DNA from: CAZCWX01 sp964502465
Lineage (GTDB): Bacteria > Desulfobacterota > Binatia > Bin18
Length of the DNA stretch: 25,756 nucleotides
NCBI GenBank assembly: GCA_964502465.1
Contig: CAZCWX010000648.1
Location: forward strand, 1-25,756
Reading direction: 5' to 3'
Shown: in pieces, positions 15,347 to 23,294 of the stretch
How positions within the stretch are numbered: the stretch's first letter is position 1
How the letters are laid out: each line of letters begins with the position of its first letter
Notes under the pieces: model-generated
The model's input: only the letters and a program-made list of their open reading frames with translations
Told to the model about the DNA's origin: nothing
Database searches by the model: none
Program-made: the position numbers and the translations under genes

Positions 15347-15479
15347 TCCTCTCTGGCCTACTCAGAGTCTGTGGCGTTACAACCGGCCCGGAGTCGCCGC
15401 AGTTGGCTAATCATGTTCAATGGTCACCACCCCCTTCACTACAGTGGTGTGGTACCTTAATGCACTATGCAGCAATGCA

Positions 15480-16778
15480 CTATGCGGCCGTGGCGGTCAC
15501 TCCGACGACCGAATCTCGCTTCCCAGAAGTAGGGAGCGGACGCGAGCCTGGTGTTACTTCAAAAGGTCCGGGCAGATCCAACTCTTTCGCGATCTCGCGC
15601 ATGGCGGGCAAGACTTCCTGCCCTAGCAGCCGTAGACAGGTCTTGCGATCCTCGAATGTCATCGGCCCATGGTGGTACCACGTCGCAAAAATGCCGGGCC
15701 GCAACGTCTCCAGCATGAAGCGGATCCGTTTGATCACCGTCTTTGGCGTGCCAGCGATAATCAGCCCGCTGTCTAATGCCGATGTGAAATTGGCGTCAAT
15801 GCTCCGTTTGACTTCTTCAACATCGACTGTCCCCTGTGTGTAGCGGATAATCTCCGTTCCTGTCCGGGGATCGACCATCGCCTTCGCTAGCCGTTTGGTG
15901 GCTTCCTTCGAGTTGTAGCCTGGAGGGAACATCCATTCCGCACGGGCGAAAGACCCGAACCCGCCACCAAAGACGAAGCCCCGGGCGAGTTCTTGGGCTT
16001 TTTCTTCGGTCTCAGCGACCACGACGTTCTGCAAGTAGCCAAAGTTCTCCGGCCCTGCCTGATATCCCTCTTGCGCCGCGACATCGGCATAGAGGTTCAC
16101 CATCTCAACCGTCGCTTCCAGTGCCGTTCCCAGCGCAATATAGGGGTAACGGTGCTTCGCGCTCCACACTACAGTCTCCGGGCTAATCAATCCAGGAATC
16201 CAAATCTGCGGCACTGGTTTCTGCAGCGGCAATACCCACGGATTCACGAAGCGGTAGTGATAGTGTTTCCCTTCGTACCGCCACGGCCCCGGCTTCGTCC
16301 ACGCTTGAATGATAAAATCATGGGCTTCATTGAAGCGCTCGCGGTTGAAGGCAGGATTGATATTGTTGGCAATCTGTTCGCTGCCGGCGCCTCGCACCCA
16401 CCCTGGCACCAAGCGACCACCGGAAATGAGATCAATCATGGCTAATTCTTCGGCCAGCCGCAGCGGGTCCCCAACCGGCAGGGGATTCCCCAGCAGGACG
16501 ATCTTCACTCTGTTGGTGATCCGGGCAAGGATAGCGGCCTCGACATCCATCACCGACCCCATGCAGAAGGGGGTCTGGTGATGCTCATTGAGCATCACGC
16601 CGTCAAACCCGAGTTCCTCGGCATAAACGCGTTCGTCGAGATATTCATTAAAGAGCCGGCTGGCTTTGGGAGCCTCGAAGTACGTATTCGGTACACCGAA
16701 ATAGCTACTCCCATTTTCAATCACTGCGTCTTCGGGAACATGGATGTACGCACGTTCGGAGAACGACATGATATGCAT
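15480..16778 (-). CDS. LLM-class flavin-dependent oxidoreductase
   Basis: The 432-residue protein belongs to the bacterial luciferase-like monooxygenase family, which uses reduced FMN or F420 with oxygen. Seen are the N-terminal ERVYAEELGFDGVMLNEHHQTPF segment, ILARITNRVKIVLLGNPLPVGDPLRLAEELAMIDLISGGR (second and third barrel strands) and PGWVRGAGSEQ. The later GTPKTVIKRIRFML is typical of the C-terminal barrel. AAGGAGGT stands seven bases before ATG 16778. Its upstream neighbour is an alpha/beta hydrolase 25 bases away on the same strand, a pairing that suggests oxygenation and hydrolysis of one substrate (ester or lactone formation, then cleavage). The substrate and the flavin are not shown by the sequence. 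Confidence 0.92.
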   Translation of the reverse strand: MHIMSFSERAYIHVPEDAVIENGSSYFGVPNTYFEAPKASRLFNEYLDERVYAEELGFDGVMLNEHHQTPFCMGSVMDVEAAILARITNRVKIVLLGNPLPVGDPLRLAEELAMIDLISGGRLVPGWVRGAGSEQIANNINPAFNRERFNEAHDFIIQAWTKPGPWRYEGKHYHYRFVNPWVLPLQKPVPQIWIPGLISPETVVWSAKHRYPYIALGTALEATVEMVNLYADVAAQEGYQAGPENFGYLQNVVVAETEEKAQELARGFVFGGGFGSFARAEWMFPPGYNSKEATKRLAKAMVDPRTGTEIIRYTQGTVDVEEVKRSIDANFTSALDSGLIIAGTPKTVIKRIRFMLETLRPGIFATWYHHGPMTFEDRKTCLRLLGQEVLPAMREIAKELDLPGPFEVTPGSRPLPTSGKRDSVVGVTATAA

Positions 16779-16803
16779 CGCAATACCTCCTTTGCTGCTT
16801 CAT

Positions 16804-17601
16804 TCAGGCCAGAAAACGTTGTACCTGTTGCGTAAAGTCGGCTTGTTTCTCGATCTCCGGCCGATGACCGCAGTTATCAAACAGGACCAACTCGGCTCCG
16901 GTGATCGACTTCTTATACACCTCAGCAGCACTGACGGGAACAACCTTGTCTTGTTTGCCCCAGAACAGTAAAGTCGGGAGGCCAGCCACGTTTCCTAACA
17001 ACTGACTAAGGCTGGGGTTGAACATATAGGGCTGCCAGGCGAGGCGAGCGGTTTCTGCGCGGGCGTCCTCCCACGCTTCGAATTGTTCAGGAGTTTGTTC
17101 GCCACCGTATAGTTTGGCGAACTCTGGCGTGTGTTGCACCTCATGGATACTGGCATCGAGATAGGCCCGTGCAGTGACGGTAAACATATCCATGATATCG
17201 CCCTCTGGTGGCCGAATACCGGTCGGCGCGACCAGAACCATGCGACGGAACTGGGCAGGATCGCAAGCGGCCATTTCGGCGGCAAGCCAGCCTCCTATGG
17301 AAAAGCCGATAACGTCGATGGGACGAAGGTTGCGCTCCCGCAATACACGCGCATAGAAGCCGGCAAGGTCGCGGATGTTACTGATCCACTCGACCCGTGG
17401 CGATGTGCCATAACCAGGATGCTGGGGGATAAGCAGCGTGTGGGTGCGGGCCAGCTCCGCATGCCAGCGGAGCCACCCTGGGGGCCCAAGCTCCTCATGC
17501 AGCACGAGGACAGGGTGGCCTGTCCCGGCTTGAGTGACAATAAGGTCGGTATCAGCAACGTGCAGTGTTTCTTCTCGCCATTCCGGTATGTTTCCTGCCA
17601 T
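16804..17601 (-). CDS. alpha/beta hydrolase with Ser nucleophile
   Basis: The 265-residue protein has the serine-hydrolase version of the fold: GFSIGG (99-104) with nucleophile S101, the acid in WGKQDKVVP, and the histidine in NCGHRPEIE near the C-terminus. The oxyanion-hole strand reads VLVLHEELGPPGW, where the family usually has HGxxG. The cap is short. It resembles meta-cleavage-product hydrolases, esterases and lactonases. It is the first gene of a two-gene unit with the LLM oxidoreductase. An AGAAG sequence seven or so bases before ATG 17601 is a weak Shine-Dalgarno. An imperfect inverted repeat (AAGGAG...CTCCTT, 17659-17676) lies in the leader and could be an operator, though no clear promoter is seen beside it. 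Confidence 0.88.
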   Translation of the reverse strand: MAGNIPEWREETLHVADTDLIVTQAGTGHPVLVLHEELGPPGWLRWHAELARTHTLLIPQHPGYGTSPRVEWISNIRDLAGFYARVLRERNLRPIDVIGFSIGGWLAAEMAACDPAQFRRMVLVAPTGIRPPEGDIMDMFTVTARAYLDASIHEVQHTPEFAKLYGGEQTPEQFEAWEDARAETARLAWQPYMFNPSLSQLLGNVAGLPTLLFWGKQDKVVPVSAAEVYKKSITGAELVLFDNCGHRPEIEKQADFTQQVQRFLA

Positions 17602-17819
17602 ATGTCTTCTGTTCTTTCCTCTTGTCGAGTAGTGTCAATGAGTGATTATTGTTGAGTGAAGGAGGGAGTACTCCTTTTGAGTCTGCATCGCAGATGCGCT
17701 TACCTATGATACGTACAAACCAGTCTCTGCGCGGAGATGGTCTGACGATCCAAATCCGCCCTGGTCTTATCTGCTTTGGTAGGTTTCGTCAAGCGCTCGC
17801 TTAAGCGTCGGAGAAAAAT

Positions 17820-18482
17820 TTAGCCCCCTGCGAGCAGCCGCACAAACGTCCCGCGAAAATGGGTCCGCATCCGCATTCTCAGGGCGGTGCGACTCAGTCC
17901 CAACGCCCGCTCCAGGCGCTCAGGGTTCACAAAGTACAGGTCCAGCAAGATCTCTAATGAAAACGGTAAAAATTCGGGGTCACTCACCTGAATCAGCCCT
18001 TCCTCAGTTAACCGATGATAACACCGGGCCATCGCTTGGTAGAGAGGATTTTCAAACTCCTGCTCGACCTTCACTGCTAAGGCCCCGCCCTCGAGCATAC
18101 GATGAAAGTTGAGCCGGGCCAGATCGCGATTGGTCGCAAAGAAATCAAAGGCGCGGTCGGCGACAGGATAAATCACGGCTTCCAGTGATTTGTGGGTACG
18201 GAGCCCCTCTTCGAGTAGGTCAACCACGTCCTTTGACATCTGTGTCAGCTGTTGGAATAGGCGGCGGTAGACGGCCAGATAAAGATTTTCCTTGGAACGC
18301 CAGTGAAAATAGAGACTGGCCACGTTGGTGTTGGCCTGTCGCGTAATCTCGCGGGTCGAGGTGGCATAGAATCCTTTCTGGGCAAAGAGTTCTTGAGCGA
18401 CCTGCAGCAGCCGTTCCTTTGTTGAACTGGGGTCGTGCTCCGGGAAGTTCTCTGGGCGTTCACGAGGAGTAAGTTGTGTCAC
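17820..18482 (-). CDS. TetR-family regulator 1
   Basis: The 220-residue protein has an N-terminal TetR helix-turn-helix (about residues 20-66): STKERLLQVAQELFAQKGF, then TSTREITRQANTNVASLYFHW and SKENLYLAVYRR. The ligand domain follows to a C-terminal MRTHFRGTFVRLLAGG. It is a paralogue of the regulator at 18583-19248, with similar DNA-recognition helices, so the two could read related operators. It is set between the LLM/hydrolase unit and the degV-LLM-SCP2 unit, both on the same strand, and probably represses one of them. The start at 18482 is used; no strong Shine-Dalgarno is seen before it. Confidence 0.92.
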   Translation of the reverse strand: MTQLTPRERPENFPEHDPSSTKERLLQVAQELFAQKGFYATSTREITRQANTNVASLYFHWRSKENLYLAVYRRLFQQLTQMSKDVVDLLEEGLRTHKSLEAVIYPVADRAFDFFATNRDLARLNFHRMLEGGALAVKVEQEFENPLYQAMARCYHRLTEEGLIQVSDPEFLPFSLEILLDLYFVNPERLERALGLSRTALRMRMRTHFRGTFVRLLAGG

Positions 18483-18520
18483 TGTGCACCTCGGCCTTCT
18501 GGAGAAAACGACACAGTACG

Positions 18521-18548
18521 CTTAGAGGGATCTGCTCCTCCTTGTCAA
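18521..18548 (-). promoter_or_regulatory. candidate promoter of TetR regulator 1
   Basis: On the minus strand TTGACA (18548-18543) is followed after 16 bases by TCTAAG (18526-18521). It lies in the 100-base gap between the two tetR genes and about 40 bases upstream of the start of regulator 1. Confidence 0.4.
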
Positions 18549-18582
18549 GCGCCAATCAGCCGCTCTGCCGAAGCTGTCCTGA

Positions 18583-19248
18583 CTATAGCAAATCATATAA
18601 CCGTGCGACCATCTGGCGCACGTGGAGTTTAACCCGTTTTTCGCATCCTTCTGCACTGCGCTCGCCGAGCAGCCGGCCAAAGGCAACTGGATTGGTGAAA
18701 TACTCACGCAGAAAGGCGTTGATGGTCATGATCGTGAGCTCGACATCAAGCTGTCGTGTGAGTTTCTCGGGCATCAGTAAGCGCAGCCGCTCTGCGACTG
18801 ACATGAGCAGCGAGCCTGCCTGGCTCTGGTCCAATACTTTGTGTGAGACATCGGTAGCGAGCAAATAATGGGTTTCAAGCCGAGCCGCATACTCGTGTGC
18901 GCGAAAGAAGGTAAACATTCTCTCCACCACCGCTTGAATGGTTTCCTGCCAGGACTCGGGGGAGGCCGGGGCAGCAGTGAGCAAAGCAAAGACTTCCTCA
19001 GACAGCTTCGCTCGTCGGTTGAGGAGCTGTTGGTACACGGCAGTATACAATTCTTCTTTGGATTTCCAATGAAAGTGGAGGGTGGAGATATTAATGCCAG
19101 CCTGCTCGGCAATGTCGCGGGTGCGAGTTCCCTCAAACCCCTTTTGGGCAAATTGTTCTTCGGCAACTTGAAGAATCCGCTCTTTTGTCGAGCCTGATTC
19201 TTCGTGCTCGTTATGCGGCTCTCGTGCTGGTGTTTTCTTGGACAGCAT
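18583..19248 (-). CDS. TetR-family regulator 2
   Basis: The 221-residue protein has a helix-turn-helix very like that of regulator 1: STKERILQVAEEQFAQKGF, TRTRDIAEQAGINISTLHFHW, SKEELYTAVYQQ. The C-terminal ligand-binding domain differs and ends VRQMVARLYDLL. The start at 19248 has AAGGAGGAG about 17 bases upstream, a long spacing. It begins 22 bases after the SCP2 fragment stop, so it is probably the last gene of the degV transcript. That position makes it the natural candidate for the repressor acting on the inverted repeats at the degV promoter (autoregulation); this is inference. Confidence 0.92.
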   Translation of the reverse strand: MLSKKTPAREPHNEHEESGSTKERILQVAEEQFAQKGFEGTRTRDIAEQAGINISTLHFHWKSKEELYTAVYQQLLNRRAKLSEEVFALLTAAPASPESWQETIQAVVERMFTFFRAHEYAARLETHYLLATDVSHKVLDQSQAGSLLMSVAERLRLLMPEKLTRQLDVELTIMTINAFLREYFTNPVAFGRLLGERSAEGCEKRVKLHVRQMVARLYDLL

Positions 19249-19270
19249 AGGCCGGATGGGTTACTCCTCC

Positions 19271-19420
19271 TTAAGAGGGTCGTGGAAACAGACTTGCCAT
19301 CTTCATCGCCAGACTCATGTCCCCGCTAATTTTCATCTTACCGCTCATGAACGCCATCTGCGGGTTGAGCTTGCCATTCACCAGGTCAAGGTAGTCTTGC
19401 CCAGCCATCGACAACGTCAT
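19271..19420 (-). pseudogene. SCP2 sterol-carrier domain, C-terminal remnant
   Basis: The 49-codon frame starts ATG 19420, overlapping the TGA of the LLM fragment as ATGA. It reads MTLSMAGQDYLDLVNGKLNP, then AFMSGKMKISGDMSLAMK. This is the last third of an SCP2 (non-specific lipid-transfer) domain, whose usual length is about 100 residues. The missing N-terminal part includes most of the lipid-binding sheet. If translated by coupling it would be a short fragment of uncertain stability. The upstream frame (QTHPSPH) is continuous with it, but without SCP2 character. Confidence 0.75.
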
Positions 19421-19938
19421 ATGGGGCGAAGGATGGGTTTGGGGACGATATTGCGCGGCGGCATCCTGAAGTATTTGCCATGCCATTCGAGCTCGTCTTC
19501 GGTCCACATTTTCGGGATCGCGCGGATCACCTCATCCCACATCTCCTTGGTGTTGTCAGGATCAACGCCAAATCCGCCAAGTTCGGTCCAGGTGGCGGAA
19601 CGACCAGTGCCAAACTCCAATCTGCCGTTGGAGACGAGGTCAAGCGCCGCAGCTCTTTCAGCAATACACGCAGGATGATTCACTTGCGGTAAGCACAATA
19701 CAATACCATGTCCAACATGGATGCGCTTTGTGCGTGCCGCTGCTGCGGCCAGAAAAACTTCTGGTGCCGAACAATGGGAGTATTCTTCGAGGAAGTGATG
19801 TTCGACCGCCCAAACTTGATCAAAGCCGAGTTCATCAGCCAGTTCGATTTGTTCCAGCGCTTCCTGATAGACGCGTAACTCTGATTGACGGTTCCACGGT
19901 TTCTGCACTGAGAGTTCGTAAAAGATGCCGAATTTCAT
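19417..19938 (-). pseudogene. LLM-class oxidoreductase, N-terminal half only
   Basis: The 173-residue frame begins MKFGIFYELSVQKPW after GGAGGG and is a standard LLM N-terminus: LADELGFDQVWAVEHHFLEEYSH, then IHVGHGIVL and VNHPACIAERAAALDLVSNG with RLEFGTGRS. It ends after WHGKYFRMPPRNIVPKP, exactly where full proteins (about 340-380 residues) go on with PLQKPHPP and the second half of the barrel. The stop follows within a few codons, and the next sequence is the SCP2 remnant. A deletion of about 500 or more bases of LLM plus the SCP2 start explains this. It probably has no enzyme activity. degV lies ten bases upstream. Confidence 0.8.
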
Positions 19939-19948
19939 GCCGCCCTCC

Positions 19949-20806
19949 CTAAACGAGACTCGGACAAAACCCTATGCCTACGGTTCCAGCACCACAATAA
20001 GCGCCTGCCGAAGGGCCGAGTTCAGTGATAAGTAATTGGGCGCAGCGGAGTCGCTGGCGAACACGTGCCGCCAACTCTTCGGCTCCGGCAGGATTATTTG
20101 CATGAGTGACGAGGACAATCGCTGCACGCCCGTTTAGTTTCTCTTCAGCACGGTCAAGCATACAGGCGGTATTTTCTGCTTGCGTGGACCGTTTGTCGAT
20201 CACTGCAATCCGGCCCCAGACACGAATTAGCGGCAGCATGCCTGCAAGACTGCCAACCTGCATTTCGTAGAGCGAGATGCGACCGTCGCGTTTGAGGTAT
20301 GCGGTTGTCGTCGCTGGTGCGTAGCAACAATCGATCTGTGGAGTTGCCGCTTCGATGACGCTGACGACGTCTGCCAGGCTCACGCCTCGTGCCGCAAGTT
20401 CAGCCGCAGCAAGACACGTTGCCCCTAATCCAGTCAGCCCGCGTCCAGTGTTGAGGGCCTCGACTATGAGGCCATCTTCTTTCTTGACCGTCATGCTTGC
20501 GCCATAGGCCGCACTGTAGGTCGAACAGGACTCAAACGGATTGATCAAGCAGAGGATGTGCTCACCATATTTCGCTGCTTCACGATACGCCATGGCAAAA
20601 TCTGGTGCCAACGGGGCCACAATTGTCGGCAAGCGTGGCTCATCTGTGAGTTGTTGATAAAAGTCTGTGCGAGGTAGAGCATCGTCGCGAAAATACTCGC
20701 GACTCAGGGCGATCTGAATGGGGGCAAGCGTAATGTTGCGTTTGGCTGCCTCAGGAGGCGGAAGGTCGGCACTCGAATCGCTGACGATCGTGACAGGTTG
20801 GCGCAT
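19949..20806 (-). CDS. DegV/FakB-family fatty-acid-binding protein
   Basis: The 285-residue protein shows DegV landmarks: the N-terminal VTIVSDSSADLPP, CLINPFESCSTYSAA (usual SSxLSGTYxSA), NTGRGLTGLG (usual DSxxxSxGxG), AYLKRDGRISL (usual YLKKGGRIG) and the C-terminal GPSAGAYCGAGTVGIGF. Family members hold one fatty acid in a tunnel and, as FakB, present it to the FakA kinase; no FakA is in this window. Some signature serines are changed (CC and Gly substitutions), so ligand specificity may differ. AGAGGA precedes ATG 20806. It heads a transcript with the LLM and SCP2 remnants and TetR regulator 2 under the promoter at 20844-20872. Confidence 0.9.
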   Translation of the reverse strand: MRQPVTIVSDSSADLPPPEAAKRNITLAPIQIALSREYFRDDALPRTDFYQQLTDEPRLPTIVAPLAPDFAMAYREAAKYGEHILCLINPFESCSTYSAAYGASMTVKKEDGLIVEALNTGRGLTGLGATCLAAAELAARGVSLADVVSVIEAATPQIDCCYAPATTTAYLKRDGRISLYEMQVGSLAGMLPLIRVWGRIAVIDKRSTQAENTACMLDRAEEKLNGRAAIVLVTHANNPAGAEELAARVRQRLRCAQLLITELGPSAGAYCGAGTVGIGFCPSLV

Positions 20807-20843
20807 ACGCGTCCTCTCTTTGCGGTCTTGTTAAACCACGAGG

Positions 20844-20872
20844 AGGATAACGAACAGAAGATTGAATGTCAA
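20844..20872 (-). promoter_or_regulatory. degV promoter
   Basis: On the minus strand a perfect TTGACA (20872-20867) is followed after 17 bases by TATCCT (20849-20844; four of six to consensus). It lies 38 bases before ATG 20806. Four bases of the -35 box are shared with the inverted repeat at 20869-20888. Confidence 0.65.
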
Positions 20873-20888
20873 TCAATTGGTTGATTGA
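20860..20888. promoter_or_regulatory. operator-like inverted repeats overlapping the degV -35 box
   Basis: TCAATCAA (20869-20876) and TTGATTGA (20881-20888) form a perfect 8-4-8 inverted repeat. Overlapping it, GATTGA (20860-20865) and TCAATC (20869-20874) form a 6-3-6 repeat, so three half-sites line up. Spacing and symmetry suit a TetR dimer site. The PIN remnant's stop codon also lies here. Confidence 0.55.
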
Positions 20889-21292
20889 TTTTTCTTACGG
20901 GCGGTAAGGACTGATGACCAAGGATGATGTAGGGGCGCACGGAGGTGTGCCCATGTAGAAAGAACTATGGGAGAATCGTGGAGGTTTGTATCTTTGGTGA
21001 TCACCGCAACGGTCTCCCCCTGCTCTCCCAGGATCAGGGCCGTCGCAACGATCTGCCGGTCGTGCATTTCCGTAATCGCGGTCAAGGACACAGTCTTGTC
21101 TAACACCGTGCGATCGAGCGGAACTACCACAACGCGGGGATCGGCGTCCACTGCCCTCAGGAAGTCGCTGACTGTCGGGATGCTGATTTTGCCATATTCA
21201 CTCATCCAGCATGCCTCTGCTAACACAATCACCGGCACAACGAATTCGCAAGCTCGGTCTTCCAGAAGAGCTTTGGCATTATCAGTCGTCAT
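20873..21292 (-). pseudogene. PIN-domain protein, N-terminally truncated, no antitoxin
   Basis: The 139-residue frame reads DNAKALLEDRACEFVVPVIVLAEACW (metal-site Glu), HDRQIVATALILG (Asp) and VITKDTNL (Asp), the second to fourth acidic positions of a VapC-like PIN ribonuclease. The first strand with its leading Asp (usually LDTNVLV) should lie just before MTTDNAKALLE, but an in-frame TGA stands three codons upstream and the other frames do not supply it cleanly. No antitoxin gene is adjacent. A C-terminal tail (HHPWSSVLTARKKNQSTN) is unusual. It is most likely a decayed toxin; use of another start is possible but would leave the active site incomplete. Confidence 0.65.
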
Positions 21293-21363
21293 CCGGCAAT
21301 TTCAGATTCTACTTGACCTCTGATGCTTCTCGTCCTACCGTTCAAACAGGAGTGAAAAAAGAT

Positions 21364-23118
21364 ATGACTCGCACAGTTTTTCAAACAGAATCGGTCGGGA
21401 ATTCTAGGCGCCAAACTTCAGACACAATCGATCCCATCTCGCTAGAAATCTTATGGAACCGGTTGATCTCGATTGTCAATGAGCAAGCCACTGCACTCCA
21501 AAATGCGTCATTTACGACGGTGGTCCGTGAGGCTGGTGACCTCTCCGCCGGTGTGTTTGATACGCAGGGGAACATGATTGCTCAGGCAGTGACTGGCACG
21601 CCTGGGCATATCAATACCATGGCACTGGCTGTACGACACTTTCTCAAGGCATATCCTTGGGAAACTCTGGAAGAAGGCGATAGCCTGATCAGTAACGACC
21701 CGTGGCTGACCTCTGGGCACCTCAATGATTTCACTGTGGTAACGCCGATTTTCCACAGCGGCAAGCCAGTGGCTTTGTTCGCCAATACGTGTCACGCTGT
21801 CGATGTGGGCGGACGCATGCTCGGTGCGGATGCCCGGCAGGTGTTCGAGGAAGGAATCTACGTCCCGATTCTCAAACTCTTCCGACGCGGCCAACCCAAT
21901 ACAGATCTGTTTCGGATGATCAAACAAAATGTGCGGGCACCAGCATTAGTCGAGGGTGACTTAATGGCACAAGTCGGCAGCAACGAAGTTGGCGGCGCTA
22001 AGCTGCTGGAGTTCATGGACGAATACAATTTCTCTTCGCTCGGTGCACTGTCAGAAGCAATCCTCACGACTTCAGAAAAGGCCATGAGAGCAGCGATTGC
22101 TGCGCTTCCCCAGGGTACCTATCGCCACGAAATCCACATGGATGGATTCGACGAGCCCATTACGGTGAAGATCGCTGTGACCGTGCAGGGCTCAGACCTC
22201 TCTGTCGATTATGCTGGTACCTCGCCGCAATGTGACCGTGGCATCAATGTCCCCTTTGCTTACTGTGTGGCATACACCACGTATCCTCTGAAATGTGCAA
22301 TCTCTCCGCATGTTCCCAACAACGAAGGGAGCTTCCGCCCGGTGCATATCCGTGCGCCTGAAGGGTGTATTTTGAACTGCCAGTTTCCTGCACCAGTGGG
22401 CGGACGACACATCATAGGTCATTTCCTTTCGACAGCAGTATTCGGCGCATTCGCTCAGGCAATTCCTGACAAAGTGTTAGCTGATGGTGCAGCCAACATT
22501 TGGATTACGCAATTCACTGGCAAGGACCAGACTGGCAAGAGTTTTACCTATGTCTTTTTCTCTTCCGGCGGTATGGGCGCTCGGCCGGATAAAGATGGAA
22601 TCTCGGCGACTGCTTTCCCCAGTGGCATTCAAGGCGTACCAGCAGAAATTATTGAAAATGTTTCACCACTGGTGATGGAAAAGCGGGAGCTTATTGCAGA
22701 TTCGGGTGGGCCGGGGAAGTATCGAGGAGGTCTCGGACAAGAGATGGTACTGTCTGTACGGACCGCTGAGCCTGTTGTGCACTCAGCTATGTACGATCGT
22801 ACGAAATTCCCTGCCCTCGGCTTCGCTGAGGGGAAGAACGGTGGGCTTGGTGACTTTTTCTTGTCGAATGGCACGCGCCCGCATCCTAAGGCACAATACT
22901 GGCTGCCACCAGAGAAAAAGGTCGTGCTTCGTCTTCCAGGCGGCGGGGGGTTTTTCCCGCCTTTCGAACGTGATCCGGAATGCGTGCGGCAAGACGTGCT
23001 GAATGGGTATGTTTCGTTGCAGGCCGCACGGGAACAGTATGGCGTTGTGCTTGACGAAGGTGGTGCGATCGATTGGGAACGGACGCGGCGCATTCGCGCC
23101 AGAGAGTCTAGTGTCTAG
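21364..23118 (+). CDS. hydantoinase B/oxoprolinase (HyuB) family protein
   Basis: The 584-residue protein matches HyuB, the subunit that with HyuA carries out ATP-dependent hydrolysis of 5-oxoproline or hydantoins, or carboxylation of acetone or acetophenone. Landmarks: DPISLEILWNRLISIVNEQATAL at the start, FDTQGNMIAQAVTGTPGHINTM, ISNDPWLTSGHLNDFTVVTPIF, VDYAGTSPQCDRGINVPFAY, and DSGGPGKYRGGLGQEM. Length is normal. ATG 21364 is chosen for conservation and AGGAG eleven bases upstream; an in-frame start at 21211 would overlap the PIN remnant. No HyuA gene is within the window, so its partner or substrate cannot be told. Confidence 0.93.
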   Translation: MTRTVFQTESVGNSRRQTSDTIDPISLEILWNRLISIVNEQATALQNASFTTVVREAGDLSAGVFDTQGNMIAQAVTGTPGHINTMALAVRHFLKAYPWETLEEGDSLISNDPWLTSGHLNDFTVVTPIFHSGKPVALFANTCHAVDVGGRMLGADARQVFEEGIYVPILKLFRRGQPNTDLFRMIKQNVRAPALVEGDLMAQVGSNEVGGAKLLEFMDEYNFSSLGALSEAILTTSEKAMRAAIAALPQGTYRHEIHMDGFDEPITVKIAVTVQGSDLSVDYAGTSPQCDRGINVPFAYCVAYTTYPLKCAISPHVPNNEGSFRPVHIRAPEGCILNCQFPAPVGGRHIIGHFLSTAVFGAFAQAIPDKVLADGAANIWITQFTGKDQTGKSFTYVFFSSGGMGARPDKDGISATAFPSGIQGVPAEIIENVSPLVMEKRELIADSGGPGKYRGGLGQEMVLSVRTAEPVVHSAMYDRTKFPALGFAEGKNGGLGDFFLSNGTRPHPKAQYWLPPEKKVVLRLPGGGGFFPPFERDPECVRQDVLNGYVSLQAAREQYGVVLDEGGAIDWERTRRIRARESSV

Positions 23119-23160
23119 GGTCTCGCGTCTTGAGTCCAAAACTTAGAATCTCTCCTTCTG

Positions 23161-23247
23161 TGGGGTCTATTGGGTCTGTTGAGTCTGTTGAGTCTATTGG
23201 ATCCTGATGACTTCTTGATTCTAGAGACCCTAGAGACTCTAGAGACT
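23161..23247. repeat. two inverted 9-bp minisatellites
   Basis: Five 9-base units on the plus strand (TGGGGTCTA, TTGGGTCTG, TTGAGTCTG, TTGAGTCTA, TTGGATCCT) run from 23161, and three opposite-sense units (CTAGAGACC, CTAGAGACT, CTAGAGACT) lie at 23221-23247. AGTCT and AGACT cores face each other, so RNA could fold back. It lies between the convergent hyuB-like and Rid-like genes and may help end both transcripts. Confidence 0.6.
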
Positions 23248-23263
23248 AAGCGGACACGGGGCT

Positions 23264-23291
23264 GAAAGCTGAGAGCTAAAAACTAAAAGCT
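23264..23291. repeat. degenerate 7-bp tandem repeat, minus orientation
   Basis: Heptads GAAAGCT, GAGAGCT, AAAAACT, AAAAGCT in register end three bases before the Rid-like stop. They are the reverse complement of the AGCTYTC family at 4076-4110 and 5841-5875. Confidence 0.6.
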
Positions 23292-23294
23292 TTT

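Larger units (their letters stand above)
14892..15479. other. 588-base gap with hairpins
   Basis: Between the membrane-anchored protein start and the LLM stop I see a long hairpin (15105-15153), a GC-rich terminator-like stem (15327-15346), and two tiny frames with purine-rich leaders (15175-15231 and 15240-15410) that lack enough support to call. The leader of 13599-14891 on the minus strand starts in this gap. No RNA gene was recognised. Confidence 0.5.

Noticed and set aside
15240..15410. 56-codon plus-strand frame with AGGAG before ATG
   Set aside because: A GC hairpin that looks like a terminator lies within it, the composition is not protein-like, and there is no homology I recognise.
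17659..17676. Inverted repeat AAGGAG...CTCCTT as an operator of the hydrolase/LLM unit
   Set aside because: Arms are only six bases, rich in Shine-Dalgarno-like sequence, and no clear promoter boxes adjoin it; kept as a remark in the hydrolase entry only.
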